DNA of 64,000 bases from Brevundimonas aveniformis DSM 17977. Its GTDB lineage: Bacteria; Pseudomonadota; Alphaproteobacteria; Caulobacterales; Caulobacteraceae. The stretch spans positions 492,006 to 556,005 of the forward strand of contig NZ_AUAO01000003.1 of the NCBI RefSeq assembly GCF_000428765.1, in the 5' to 3' direction. This document shows, one piece after another, positions 55,958-64,000 of the stretch. The position numbers were made by a program, and so were the translations under genes. The number at the start of each line of letters is the position of its first letter. Position 1 is the first letter of the stretch. The notes under the pieces are model-generated. The model did no database searches, was not told where the DNA came from, and was given only the letters and a program-made list of their open reading frames with translations.

Positions 55958-57460
55958 CTATTCGGCCAAGGCAATTCTCGCGCGATTGCTGTCGCCGCGC
56001 TGGCATAGGCTGGACGAAGACTCGGCGGTAACGCCCGCAGCCGTCAGTTCGGCCAGGAAGCTCTCACCGGTGTCGGGACCGCGCTCCTCGCCCTCGGCCG
56101 GGTCCGGTGCCGGCTCGGGGCTGCAAATGCTGATCAGAGGCTCGGCGCGCCAGCGCGCCAGCGCCCAGACGGCCAGGCCGCGCGACGCCGGGTCCCCAAG
56201 ATCCACCGGCTCCAACCTTTGCAGCGGCGGGATAACCCGGATGGCGACGTCCGGGAACCGGGCGCTGAGCCCTCGCTCCAGGGCCACGGTTCCGCGCAGA
56301 TCCAGGCCGGAATTTCGGCGTGGCTGAATGACGGCGACCCGCTGGGCTCCGTCGTACAGGACGGCTTCGGTTTCAAACGGCACGGCTTCAATCAACCGGT
56401 TGCGCATCTGCGTTGCCGGATCGGGCGTCGCCTGATTGGCCTGCAGGGCGCGCGCGGACGCTTCAGGGTCCGCCACGGCGATCTGATCGAGGGTGACCTG
56501 AACCGGCAAATGCAGGGCGGCTTCCAGCCAACTGGTCAACTGAGACTGGGCCGTGGGCACAATCTCTCGCGTACTGACCAGCACCGACACCGTCACTTCT
56601 TCGCCGTCTGAGCGCGTTTCCAGCTGGGTGATACGGGAATCCGCGCCCTTGAAGATCTCGCCCACGGCCAGTCGCGTCTCGGCGCTGACCCGGCTCTCCT
56701 GGGCGATGGCGCGCAGGGACAGCGCCAGTGGTGCGCTCATCAGAAGCAGAACGGCGACCACGGCGATGCCGCGCCAGCGACCTCCGACAGTTGCCAATTT
56801 GGGCCTGAAACCAAACAACCCGGCGGTCAGCGTCGCCGCCAGGGCAATGGCAACAAGGTTGGTCAGGAACAGATAGAAGGCCCCGCCCGCGATATGCAGA
56901 TCCCCGGTCCCCAGGCCGAATCCGACGGTGGCAATGGGCGGCATCAAGGCTGTAGCAATGGCCACGCCAATCACCGTGTCGCCCCGTTGGCGGATCACAC
57001 CATACGCCCCGGCCAGGCCGGAGAAGACGGCGATCAACAGGTCAAAAAAGTTGGGCCGCGTCCGCGCCAGAATCTCGCTGGTCGGCTCCTTGAGCGGCGA
57101 CACCGCCGTCAGGATAATCGCCACCAACAACGCCACGCCGACGCCGACCGCGATGGCCTTCACAGCGCGCTGCATCTCGTCGAGATCCAGCAGCGCAATT
57201 GAAAAGCCCAGGGCGACAATCGGGCCCATCATCGGCGACACCAACATGGCCCCGATGACCACTGCCGGCGAATTGAGCATCAGCCCCAGCACCGCAATGG
57301 CCGCCGACATCACGGTCATGGTGATGTAGCGACTGTCCAGTCCGCCGTTGTCGTAAACGGTCTGGGCAATGTCATCGTAGGCGACGCCCTTGCGGACGCG
57401 CGAAAGGGCCAGCCGCGTCAGGCCTGCCGTGGAACGCTTACGCGGTGCGGTATCGCTCAT
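55958..57460 (-). CDS. DUF389 multi-pass membrane protein
   Basis: A 500-residue protein. The family core is in the N-terminal half: YITMTVMSAAIAVLGLMLNSPAVVIGAMLVSPMMGPIVALGFSIAL, then FFDLLIAVFSGLAGAYG and GVAIATALMPPIATVGFGLGTGDLHIAGGAFYLFLTNLVAIALAATL, giving about six or seven membrane segments. The remainder (about residues 255-500) is soluble and rich in strands and helices, with QLETRSDGEEVTVSVLVST and repeats of similar size. DUF389 proteins are of unknown function and may be transporters. The extra C-terminal domain of about 250 residues is longer than in short members. Confidence 0.87.
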   Translation of the reverse strand: MSDTAPRKRSTAGLTRLALSRVRKGVAYDDIAQTVYDNGGLDSRYITMTVMSAAIAVLGLMLNSPAVVIGAMLVSPMMGPIVALGFSIALLDLDEMQRAVKAIAVGVGVALLVAIILTAVSPLKEPTSEILARTRPNFFDLLIAVFSGLAGAYGVIRQRGDTVIGVAIATALMPPIATVGFGLGTGDLHIAGGAFYLFLTNLVAIALAATLTAGLFGFRPKLATVGGRWRGIAVVAVLLLMSAPLALSLRAIAQESRVSAETRLAVGEIFKGADSRITQLETRSDGEEVTVSVLVSTREIVPTAQSQLTSWLEAALHLPVQVTLDQIAVADPEASARALQANQATPDPATQMRNRLIEAVPFETEAVLYDGAQRVAVIQPRRNSGLDLRGTVALERGLSARFPDVAIRVIPPLQRLEPVDLGDPASRGLAVWALARWRAEPLISICSPEPAPDPAEGEERGPDTGESFLAELTAAGVTAESSSSLCQRGDSNRARIALAE

Positions 57461-57516
57461 CGAAGAATATCCGAGGCCAGAGGGATCGACTCAGAGCCCC
57501 TATTGGCTGGAGGCGA

Positions 57517-59145
<1,629 letters not shown>

Positions 59146-59306
59146 GGCCCCTCCTCCGTCACTCAACCTTGATCGACGCCTCTGACAACGGGCGTTTAGG
59201 TCACGCTACGCAACTGCCTGACGATAAGCAACGTGACGCAAGGGAAGCAGATGCCTCAGCGTCGGGCCTGGACAACGAGACTCAACGGCGTCGCCGGCTA
59301 CCTCCT

Positions 59307-59546
59307 CTATGGGGGTATCCACCGCTTCTTTGCGCCGAGCCGGTCCAGTCCATCGGCACGCTGGTCGACGCGGGCCCCGAAATCGTCCGTAGCGCCATCC
59401 GTAGCGCCGTCCGTAGCGCCGTCCGCGCCCTGCTGCATGATCCCTTTCAGGTCGACCACCTGACCCTTCAGGGCGATCGCGCTCCCGACGACGCCGAGGG
59501 CCTTCACACCTAGGCCGGCCCGGCCCTCGGCGCACAAGGTCGCCAA
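59307..59546 (-). CDS. Possible small protein with GATD repeats
   Basis: A 79-residue frame from a TTG at 59546, six bases after the stop of the DUF2332 gene on the same strand. It reads LGVKALGVVGSAIALKGQVVDLKGIMQQ, then three GATD units (ADGATDGATDGATDDFG) and a charged end. Codon use has the high third-position GC of neighbouring genes, which supports coding. GTGGG lies right before the start. The repeat DNA is a 12-base unit. I do not recognise a family, and a chance frame remains possible. Confidence 0.45.
   Translation of the reverse strand: MATLCAEGRAGLGVKALGVVGSAIALKGQVVDLKGIMQQGADGATDGATDGATDDFGARVDQRADGLDRLGAKKRWIPP
59385..59426. repeat. 12-bp tandem repeat
   Basis: GTCCGTAGCGCC is repeated three times with one A/G change (59385-59396, 59397-59408, 59409-59420) and followed by a partial fourth unit. 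It lies inside the possible small gene at 59307-59546 and encodes its GATD units. Whole-codon length means copy changes would keep the frame. Confidence 0.85.
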
Positions 59547-59552
59547 CCCACG

Positions 59553-60620
59553 TCAGGTCGGCGCGCCAAACCACTCCAGGGCAAAGCCGTGCGGATGCCC
59601 GCGTGCCAGCCTGTGCGTCGTCCCGCCTGGCCAGGTGGTCAGGCTCAGCTCGGCCCAGCGTCGTCCTTCGGCATCGGGGGCCGACGCCGCCTCATAGGCA
59701 AGCCAGGCGAGCGGGGCCTTGTCGGTTGCCTGCGCCGCGACCGCCTCCAGGTGCGCCCGCACCCGCGCCTGTCCTTCCGGCGGGAAATACTGGAGGGCGA
59801 TGGTGTGCATCACCACCCGGCATACACCGACGACCGGCGCGAGGGTCAGCACCCGCTCCAGCCAGGCCACCCCGTCCTCGGCCGCCAGGTCAGGCGGGTA
59901 CGCTCGCGCGATCTTCAGGGCCGCCTCCAGGCGGTCCAGACGTTCCCGCTGGTCCGCCCAGACAAAGGCCGTCAGCCGCCGCGCCGTCTCCGGCTTTGTC
60001 GGATCAAGCGGATTGAGGTCCACGCCCTGCCGCGCAACGACGTCGACGCGACCCGCCGGCGGTGCCGGGCCTGTCCAGCGCGGCGACAGCTGGACCTGGG
60101 ACGCCGCATCGCCTGCCGCGATACCGCCGAGATCAAATCCGTATCGGTCCAGATTGAGGTTCAGCCCCGCGCTCGACCCCAGCTCAAACAGCTCGAACGG
60201 CAATCCAAACCGGTCCGCCGGCACCAGCAGCCCCGCCATCAACGGCCCTGAGCGCCCCACCTCATTGGTCTGAGGCGGCGACGTCAGCCAGTCGAGGACA
60301 AAGTCGACCTCCGCCGCGAACGCCACCACAATCGCCGTCCACAGGACCTCGTCATCGGGCGTCGGATGCGGCGGCCAGACACCGGCGTTTGGTCCGTCGT
60401 CCCGCGCCAATGCGTGCAGCGCGCCGCATAGCCTCAAAGGCAGCGCGTCGGCATTGGCCCTGGGGTCACCCGCCCAATCCAGGACGCGCCGGCCCACCGT
60501 TGTGGTTCGGTCCAGCCGCTCGGCGATCAGGTCGCAGACCTGGGCGGTGAACGACGAATCCAGTCCCCGGCAGACCCCCGCCTGCTGACGAAAGGCGTCG
60601 CGGACGGCGGCCTCGGTCAT
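59553..60620 (-). CDS. DUF2332 domain-containing protein
   Basis: A 355-residue soluble protein of the DUF2332 family. Typical segments: FRQQAGVCRGLDSSFTAQVCDLIAERLD at the start, LPLRLCGALHALARDDG, PPQTNEVGRSGPLMAGLLV, FELFELGSSAGLNLNLDRYGFDLGG and MHTIALQYFPPEGQARVRAHLEA. The GSSAGLNL motif looks like a methyltransferase-type nucleotide loop, but the function is unknown. It overlaps rlmE by four bases (ATGA), so both are translated from one transcript. Confidence 0.9.
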   Translation of the reverse strand: MTEAAVRDAFRQQAGVCRGLDSSFTAQVCDLIAERLDRTTTVGRRVLDWAGDPRANADALPLRLCGALHALARDDGPNAGVWPPHPTPDDEVLWTAIVVAFAAEVDFVLDWLTSPPQTNEVGRSGPLMAGLLVPADRFGLPFELFELGSSAGLNLNLDRYGFDLGGIAAGDAASQVQLSPRWTGPAPPAGRVDVVARQGVDLNPLDPTKPETARRLTAFVWADQRERLDRLEAALKIARAYPPDLAAEDGVAWLERVLTLAPVVGVCRVVMHTIALQYFPPEGQARVRAHLEAVAAQATDKAPLAWLAYEAASAPDAEGRRWAELSLTTWPGGTTHRLARGHPHGFALEWFGAPT

Positions 60621-61318
60621 TTCTTCCCGAGCGCCGCCAGATAGACCTCGGACGATCCCTTGCGGCTGGCTTCGGGTTTGATGAACTTCACCTCGCGGAA
60701 CTCGGCCCTCAGCGTCTCCAGAACCCCGCCGGCGTCACCGCCCTGGAAGTTCTTGGTCACGAAGCTACCGCCGGGCTTGAGCGTTCGGATGGCAAACTCC
60801 GCCGCCGCTTCGATCAGGGCAATGATCTTGAGGTGGTCCGTCTGGCGGTGGCCGACCGTGTTGTGCGCCATATCCGACAACACCAGATCGGGGCCACCGC
60901 CCAGCGCGTCGATAAGCTGTTGGTCGACGCCGGGATCGGTGAAATCCGCCTGGATCAGGATCGCGCCTGGAATTGGATCGACCGGCAACAGGTCCACGCC
61001 GACCACCGCCGACGCCCCCTGTTTCAGCGCCACCTGAACCCAGCCGCCGGGCGCACAGCCCAGGTCGACCACCCGGCTGCCGGGCCGGATCAGCCGCAGC
61101 TTCTCGTCCATCTCGATCAGCTTGAAGGCCGCCCGCGATCGCCAGCCCTCGGCGCGCGCCTTCTCGGACCATTTGTCGGCCAGTTGCCGCTTGATCCACT
61201 GCTGGCTGGACAGGCTCTTCTTGTCCGCCGTCTTGATCTTCTGGCCCATGCCACGGCCAGCCGCCGTTCCGCCTGAAGGCGGTCGGACCATGCGTCGGCG
61301 TTCGTTATCGTCGCTCAT
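60617..61318 (-). CDS. rlmE: 23S rRNA (uridine-2'-O)-methyltransferase RlmE
   Basis: FtsJ-type methyltransferase of 233 residues that methylates U2552 in the A-loop of 23S rRNA. The K-D-K-E tetrad is visible: Lys in RSRAAFKLIEMDEK, Asp in VLSDMAHNTVG, Lys in GGSFVTKNFQGG and Glu in SSEVYLAALG. VVDLGCAPGGWVQVAL is the SAM-binding motif. The N-terminus has a charged extension of about 30 residues before SSQQWIKRQLADKWSEKARAEGWRSR. The start at 61318 is chosen; ATG at 61330 is also possible and neither has a clear ribosome site. Confidence 0.94.
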   Translation of the reverse strand: MSDDNERRRMVRPPSGGTAAGRGMGQKIKTADKKSLSSQQWIKRQLADKWSEKARAEGWRSRAAFKLIEMDEKLRLIRPGSRVVDLGCAPGGWVQVALKQGASAVVGVDLLPVDPIPGAILIQADFTDPGVDQQLIDALGGGPDLVLSDMAHNTVGHRQTDHLKIIALIEAAAEFAIRTLKPGGSFVTKNFQGGDAGGVLETLRAEFREVKFIKPEASRKGSSEVYLAALGKK

Positions 61319-61524
61319 AGTGCCGGTCATACGCTGTGGCGCGCCGCAGGGCCAAGGTTGGTTCATCGCAAAGGCCACAAAGGCGACACGACGCCGTCGA
61401 TTCCTTCCTCTCACATGGTGATCTTTGTGGAAGCGTTGTGAACTTTGTGATGAGCCTGGCTTGCCGCCGCCCTATCTAAGGGGGATATCGGCTCCCCGTC
61501 CGAATCCCTCTCTTATCTCTGGCG

Positions 61525-63588
61525 ATGTCCGCCTTGCCCGATCTTTTCGACAACCTGCCGCAATCTCCCGAGCCCAAGGGCGAGACTGCGACCCCGCCGG
61601 CTGAGAAGCCGCAAGCCTTGTCGCGCCCCGACCCCGCACCGCCGTCTGCGCCCAAGCCGGGCGACTACGGTGCCGACGCCATCGAGGTGCTCGAAGGCCT
61701 GGAGCCGGTCCGCAAGCGTCCCGGCATGTACATCGGCGGCACCGACGAGCGGGCGTTGCATCATCTGTTCGCCGAGGTGCTGGACAACGCCATGGACGAG
61801 GCCGTGGCCCGCCATGCCAAGTCGATCACGGTCGAGCTCGGTGCCGACGGCTTCCTCGCCGTCACCGACGATGGCCGGGGCATTCCGGTCGATCCGCACC
61901 CACGCCACCCGGACAAGTCGGCGCTCGAGGTGGTGATGACTGTGCTCCACTCGGGCGGCAAGTTCTCGGGCAAGGCCTATGAGACGTCCGGCGGCCTGCA
62001 CGGCGTCGGCGTGTCGGTCGTCAACGCCCTGTCCGAACATCTCGAGGCCACCGTCTGGCGCGACGGTTTTGAGCATCAACAGCGATTCTCGCGCGGCCTG
62101 CCGCTCGGCAAGCTGGAGACACTCGGCCCCTCGCGGCGCAAGGGCACCCGCATCCGCTTCAAGCCCGACGATCAGATCTTCGGAACCGGGGCCGCCTTCA
62201 AGCCAGCGCGCCTGTACCGGATGGCCCGCTCCAAGGCCTATCTGTTCCGGGGCGTCACCATTGAATGGCGCTGCGATCCCGAAATCGCCGGCGACACCCC
62301 GCCCAGGGCCACCTTCCACTTCCCCAACGGCCTGGCCGACTATCTGGCTGAGCGCATCGGCGAGCAGGAAACCGTCACCCCCGCCTTCTTCGGCCGTATC
62401 GAGCGCAAGGGCGACGCCGGGGCCGTCGAATGGGCCGTCACCTGGTCCCCCGCCGGCTTCGGCGACCACGACAGCTTCATCCAGTCCTATTGCAACACCG
62501 TGCCGACGCCGGACGGCGGCACGCACGAGGCCGGCTTCCGCGCCGCCCTGTCCAAGGGGCTGAAGGCCTATGCCGAACTGGTCGGCGAAAAACGCGCCGG
62601 CATCCTGACCGCCGAAGACACCGTCTCGGCCGCCGGTGCCCTCGTCTCCGTCTTCATCAAGAACCCGGAGTTCCAGGGCCAGACGAAAGACCGCCTGTCC
62701 TCCTCCGAGGCCCAGCGTCTGGTCGAGAACGCCCTGCGCGACCCGTTCGACCACTGGCTGACGGAAAGCCCGGCCCGCGCCAACGCCCTGCTCGCCTTCG
62801 TCATCGACCGGGCCGAAGAGCGCCTCAAGCGCCGCAAAGACAAGGAGGTCGCTCGCGCCTCGGCCACCAAGAAGCTGCGCCTGCCCGGCAAGCTGGCAGA
62901 CTGCACCCAGAACGCGGCGCAAGGGGCCGAACTCTTCATCGTCGAGGGCGATAGCGCCGGCGGCTCGGCCAAACAGGCGCGCAATCGCGCCAACCAGGCC
63001 ATCCTGCCCCTGCGCGGCAAGATCCTGAACATCGCCTCGGCCACCGATGACAAGCTGCGCCAGAACCAGGAACTGTCCGACCTGATGCTGGCGCTGGGCG
63101 TTCAGGCCGGCAGCCGCTTCCGCCTCGAAGACCTGCGCTACGAGCGCGTCGTCATCATGACCGACGCCGACGTCGACGGCGCCCACATCGCCAGCCTCCT
63201 GATCACCTTCTTCTACCGGGCCATGCCCGAGATGGTGAAGGCGGGTCACCTGTTCCTGGCCCTGCCGCCGCTCTACCGCATCAGCCATTCCGGCAAGACC
63301 GAATACGCCCGCGACGACGCCCACAAGGACGAGCTTCTGGCCACGGTCTTCAAGGGCAAGAAGCCCGAGATCGGCCGCTTCAAGGGCTTGGGCGAAATGA
63401 ACCCGTCCCAGCTCAAGGAAACCACCATGGACCCCAAGCGGCGCACCCTCGCCCGCGTCCTGGTGGAACCCGGCCACGAAGGCCAGATCGACGACCGCGT
63501 CGAAACCCTCATGGGCAAGAAACCCGAACTCCGCTTCCGCTACATCCAGGAACACGCCGCCTTCGCGGCGGAGGATCTCGACGTCTAG
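61525..63588 (+). CDS. parE: DNA topoisomerase IV subunit B
   Basis: ATPase subunit of topoisomerase IV, which decatenates replicated chromosomes. The 687 residues begin with a proline-rich extension of about 45 residues before DAIEVLEGLEPVRKRPGMYIGG. The GHKL ATPase shows VLDNAMDEAVARHAKSI, VTDDGRGIPVDPHP, and SGGLHGVGVSVVNALS. The TOPRIM domain shows LFIVEGDSAGGSAKQARNRANQAILPLRGKILN and MTDADVDGAHIASLLITFFYR. ParE rather than GyrB is supported by its shorter length and the FKGLGEMNPSQLKETTMDP end region. parC is not in this window. Confidence 0.95.
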   Translation: MSALPDLFDNLPQSPEPKGETATPPAEKPQALSRPDPAPPSAPKPGDYGADAIEVLEGLEPVRKRPGMYIGGTDERALHHLFAEVLDNAMDEAVARHAKSITVELGADGFLAVTDDGRGIPVDPHPRHPDKSALEVVMTVLHSGGKFSGKAYETSGGLHGVGVSVVNALSEHLEATVWRDGFEHQQRFSRGLPLGKLETLGPSRRKGTRIRFKPDDQIFGTGAAFKPARLYRMARSKAYLFRGVTIEWRCDPEIAGDTPPRATFHFPNGLADYLAERIGEQETVTPAFFGRIERKGDAGAVEWAVTWSPAGFGDHDSFIQSYCNTVPTPDGGTHEAGFRAALSKGLKAYAELVGEKRAGILTAEDTVSAAGALVSVFIKNPEFQGQTKDRLSSSEAQRLVENALRDPFDHWLTESPARANALLAFVIDRAEERLKRRKDKEVARASATKKLRLPGKLADCTQNAAQGAELFIVEGDSAGGSAKQARNRANQAILPLRGKILNIASATDDKLRQNQELSDLMLALGVQAGSRFRLEDLRYERVVIMTDADVDGAHIASLLITFFYRAMPEMVKAGHLFLALPPLYRISHSGKTEYARDDAHKDELLATVFKGKKPEIGRFKGLGEMNPSQLKETTMDPKRRTLARVLVEPGHEGQIDDRVETLMGKKPELRFRYIQEHAAFAAEDLDV

Positions 63589-64000
63589 GTCAACAGCCTC
63601 TCTCCGTGGGAAGGGGCCCCGCCGGCACTCCCCCCCATAAGTTTGTCATCCCGGCCAAGCCGCTTCGCGGCGCAGAGCCGGGACAAGCGCGCCGCTCACT
63701 GCGCCATCCGACGCAATCCCGCCCTTGTCCCGGCTCGCCCCCGCTTTCGCGGGGACGTCCGGGATGACAAAGTTGGGGGGATTGCACCCCCTCAACGCCC
63801 GCATTCCGCCCGAAAACACCCCTTCCGATCCATCACATCGCAAAAAGCGATCGCAAGTTATCCGCCGGCTTTTCCGTCTCCCCATACTCACACTCGTCTC
63901 CACCGCAGGGAGAGGCGCCTCAGGATCCAGGCACTGATGCGGCGGCGGGGATCGGTCGAGCGGGTTCTTTCCGTCGTCCGGCTATGGGTCGATACAAGCC
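63589..64000. other. Intergenic region after parE
   Basis: No convincing complete gene lies in these 412 bases. Most of it is the palindromic repeat at 63641-63776. After that comes low-information sequence. An ATG at 63937 opens a plus-strand frame to the right edge (MRRRGSVERVLSVVRLWVDTS), which could be the start of a gene continuing outside the window, but no ribosome site supports it. Confidence 0.6.
63641..63776. repeat. Intergenic palindromic repeat element, second copy
   Basis: The outer arms AAGTTTGTCATCCCGG (near 63639-63654) and CCGGGATGACAAAGTT (near 63760-63775) differ at one position. The inner arms GCCGGGACAAG (63677-63687) and CTTGTCCCGGC (63724-63734) are perfect. It resembles the element at 21941-22070 and looks like a dispersed repeat that can fold as a long cruciform or RNA hairpin. 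Confidence 0.75.

Noticed and set aside
59206..59574. A 122-residue Arg-rich minus-strand frame over the 12-bp repeats
   Set aside because: Composition is unlike real proteins here; the neighbouring frame with GATD units has better codon use.
61513..63555. A 680-residue minus-strand frame opposite parE
   Set aside because: Antisense shadow of topoisomerase IV subunit B.

Overview
The window looks like a chromosomal segment of a Caulobacterales alphaproteobacterium, most likely Brevundimonas-like. This is inferred from the high GC content, the aroQ-accB-accC-aat block followed by convergent DUF2155 and NDUFA12 genes, a methionine synthase split into two genes, a CAU-1-like B3 metallo-beta-lactamase, large TonB-dependent receptors and several S9 peptidases. 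I see no phage, plasmid backbone, insertion sequence or CRISPR array. Nearly all of it is packed coding DNA with many 1-7 bp gene overlaps.

Layout. 1-7.7 kb: an OmpA-type porin cut by the left edge, a KAS III-like synthase coupled to an NTF2-like protein, an M48 membrane protease, a barrel-only porin paralog, a family 2 glycosyltransferase and two small lipoproteins. 7.7-13.6 kb: pyruvate phosphate dikinase, a DUF3597 protein, a lipoprotein, an SLC13-type permease and an isolated thiS. 13.6-17.6 kb: aroQ, accB, accC and aat (shikimate pathway, acetyl-CoA carboxylase, N-end rule), convergent with NDUFA12 and DUF2155. 17.8-22 kb: a long protein that reads as a degenerate class II ribonucleotide reductase, then two exported pentapeptide-repeat proteins. 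22-25 kb: aspS and two small conserved genes. 25-32.1 kb: a tightly overlapping minus-strand methionine operon in the order ArsR-methyltransferase regulator, metF, B3 beta-lactamase, metH part 1, unknown membrane protein, metH part 2. A perfect 22-bp palindrome lies just upstream of it. 32-53 kb: a 2-hydroxyacid dehydrogenase, three S9 peptidases, sppA, a SIMPL protein, a CAU-anticodon tRNA, two TonB-dependent receptors, a TPR/Asp-hydroxylase fusion and small genes. 52.6-61.3 kb: an M48/DUF898 pair, DUF1499, DUF389, an acyl-CoA ligase, DUF2332 and rlmE. 61.5-63.6 kb: parE, followed by a palindromic intergenic repeat.

How the genes work together. The methionine operon supplies methyl-THF (MetF) to a two-part cobalamin-dependent methionine synthase, under a regulator that itself carries a SAM-methyltransferase domain. 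Its order is interrupted by two genes with no known link to methionine. The S9 peptidases, TonB receptors and SppA suggest a peptide-scavenging lifestyle.

The observations most worth following are the ribonucleotide-reductase pseudoenzyme (17773-20517) and the methionine operon with its inserted lower-GC membrane gene, beta-lactamase and operator (27584-32120). All functional calls come from reading translated sequence. No database search was run.
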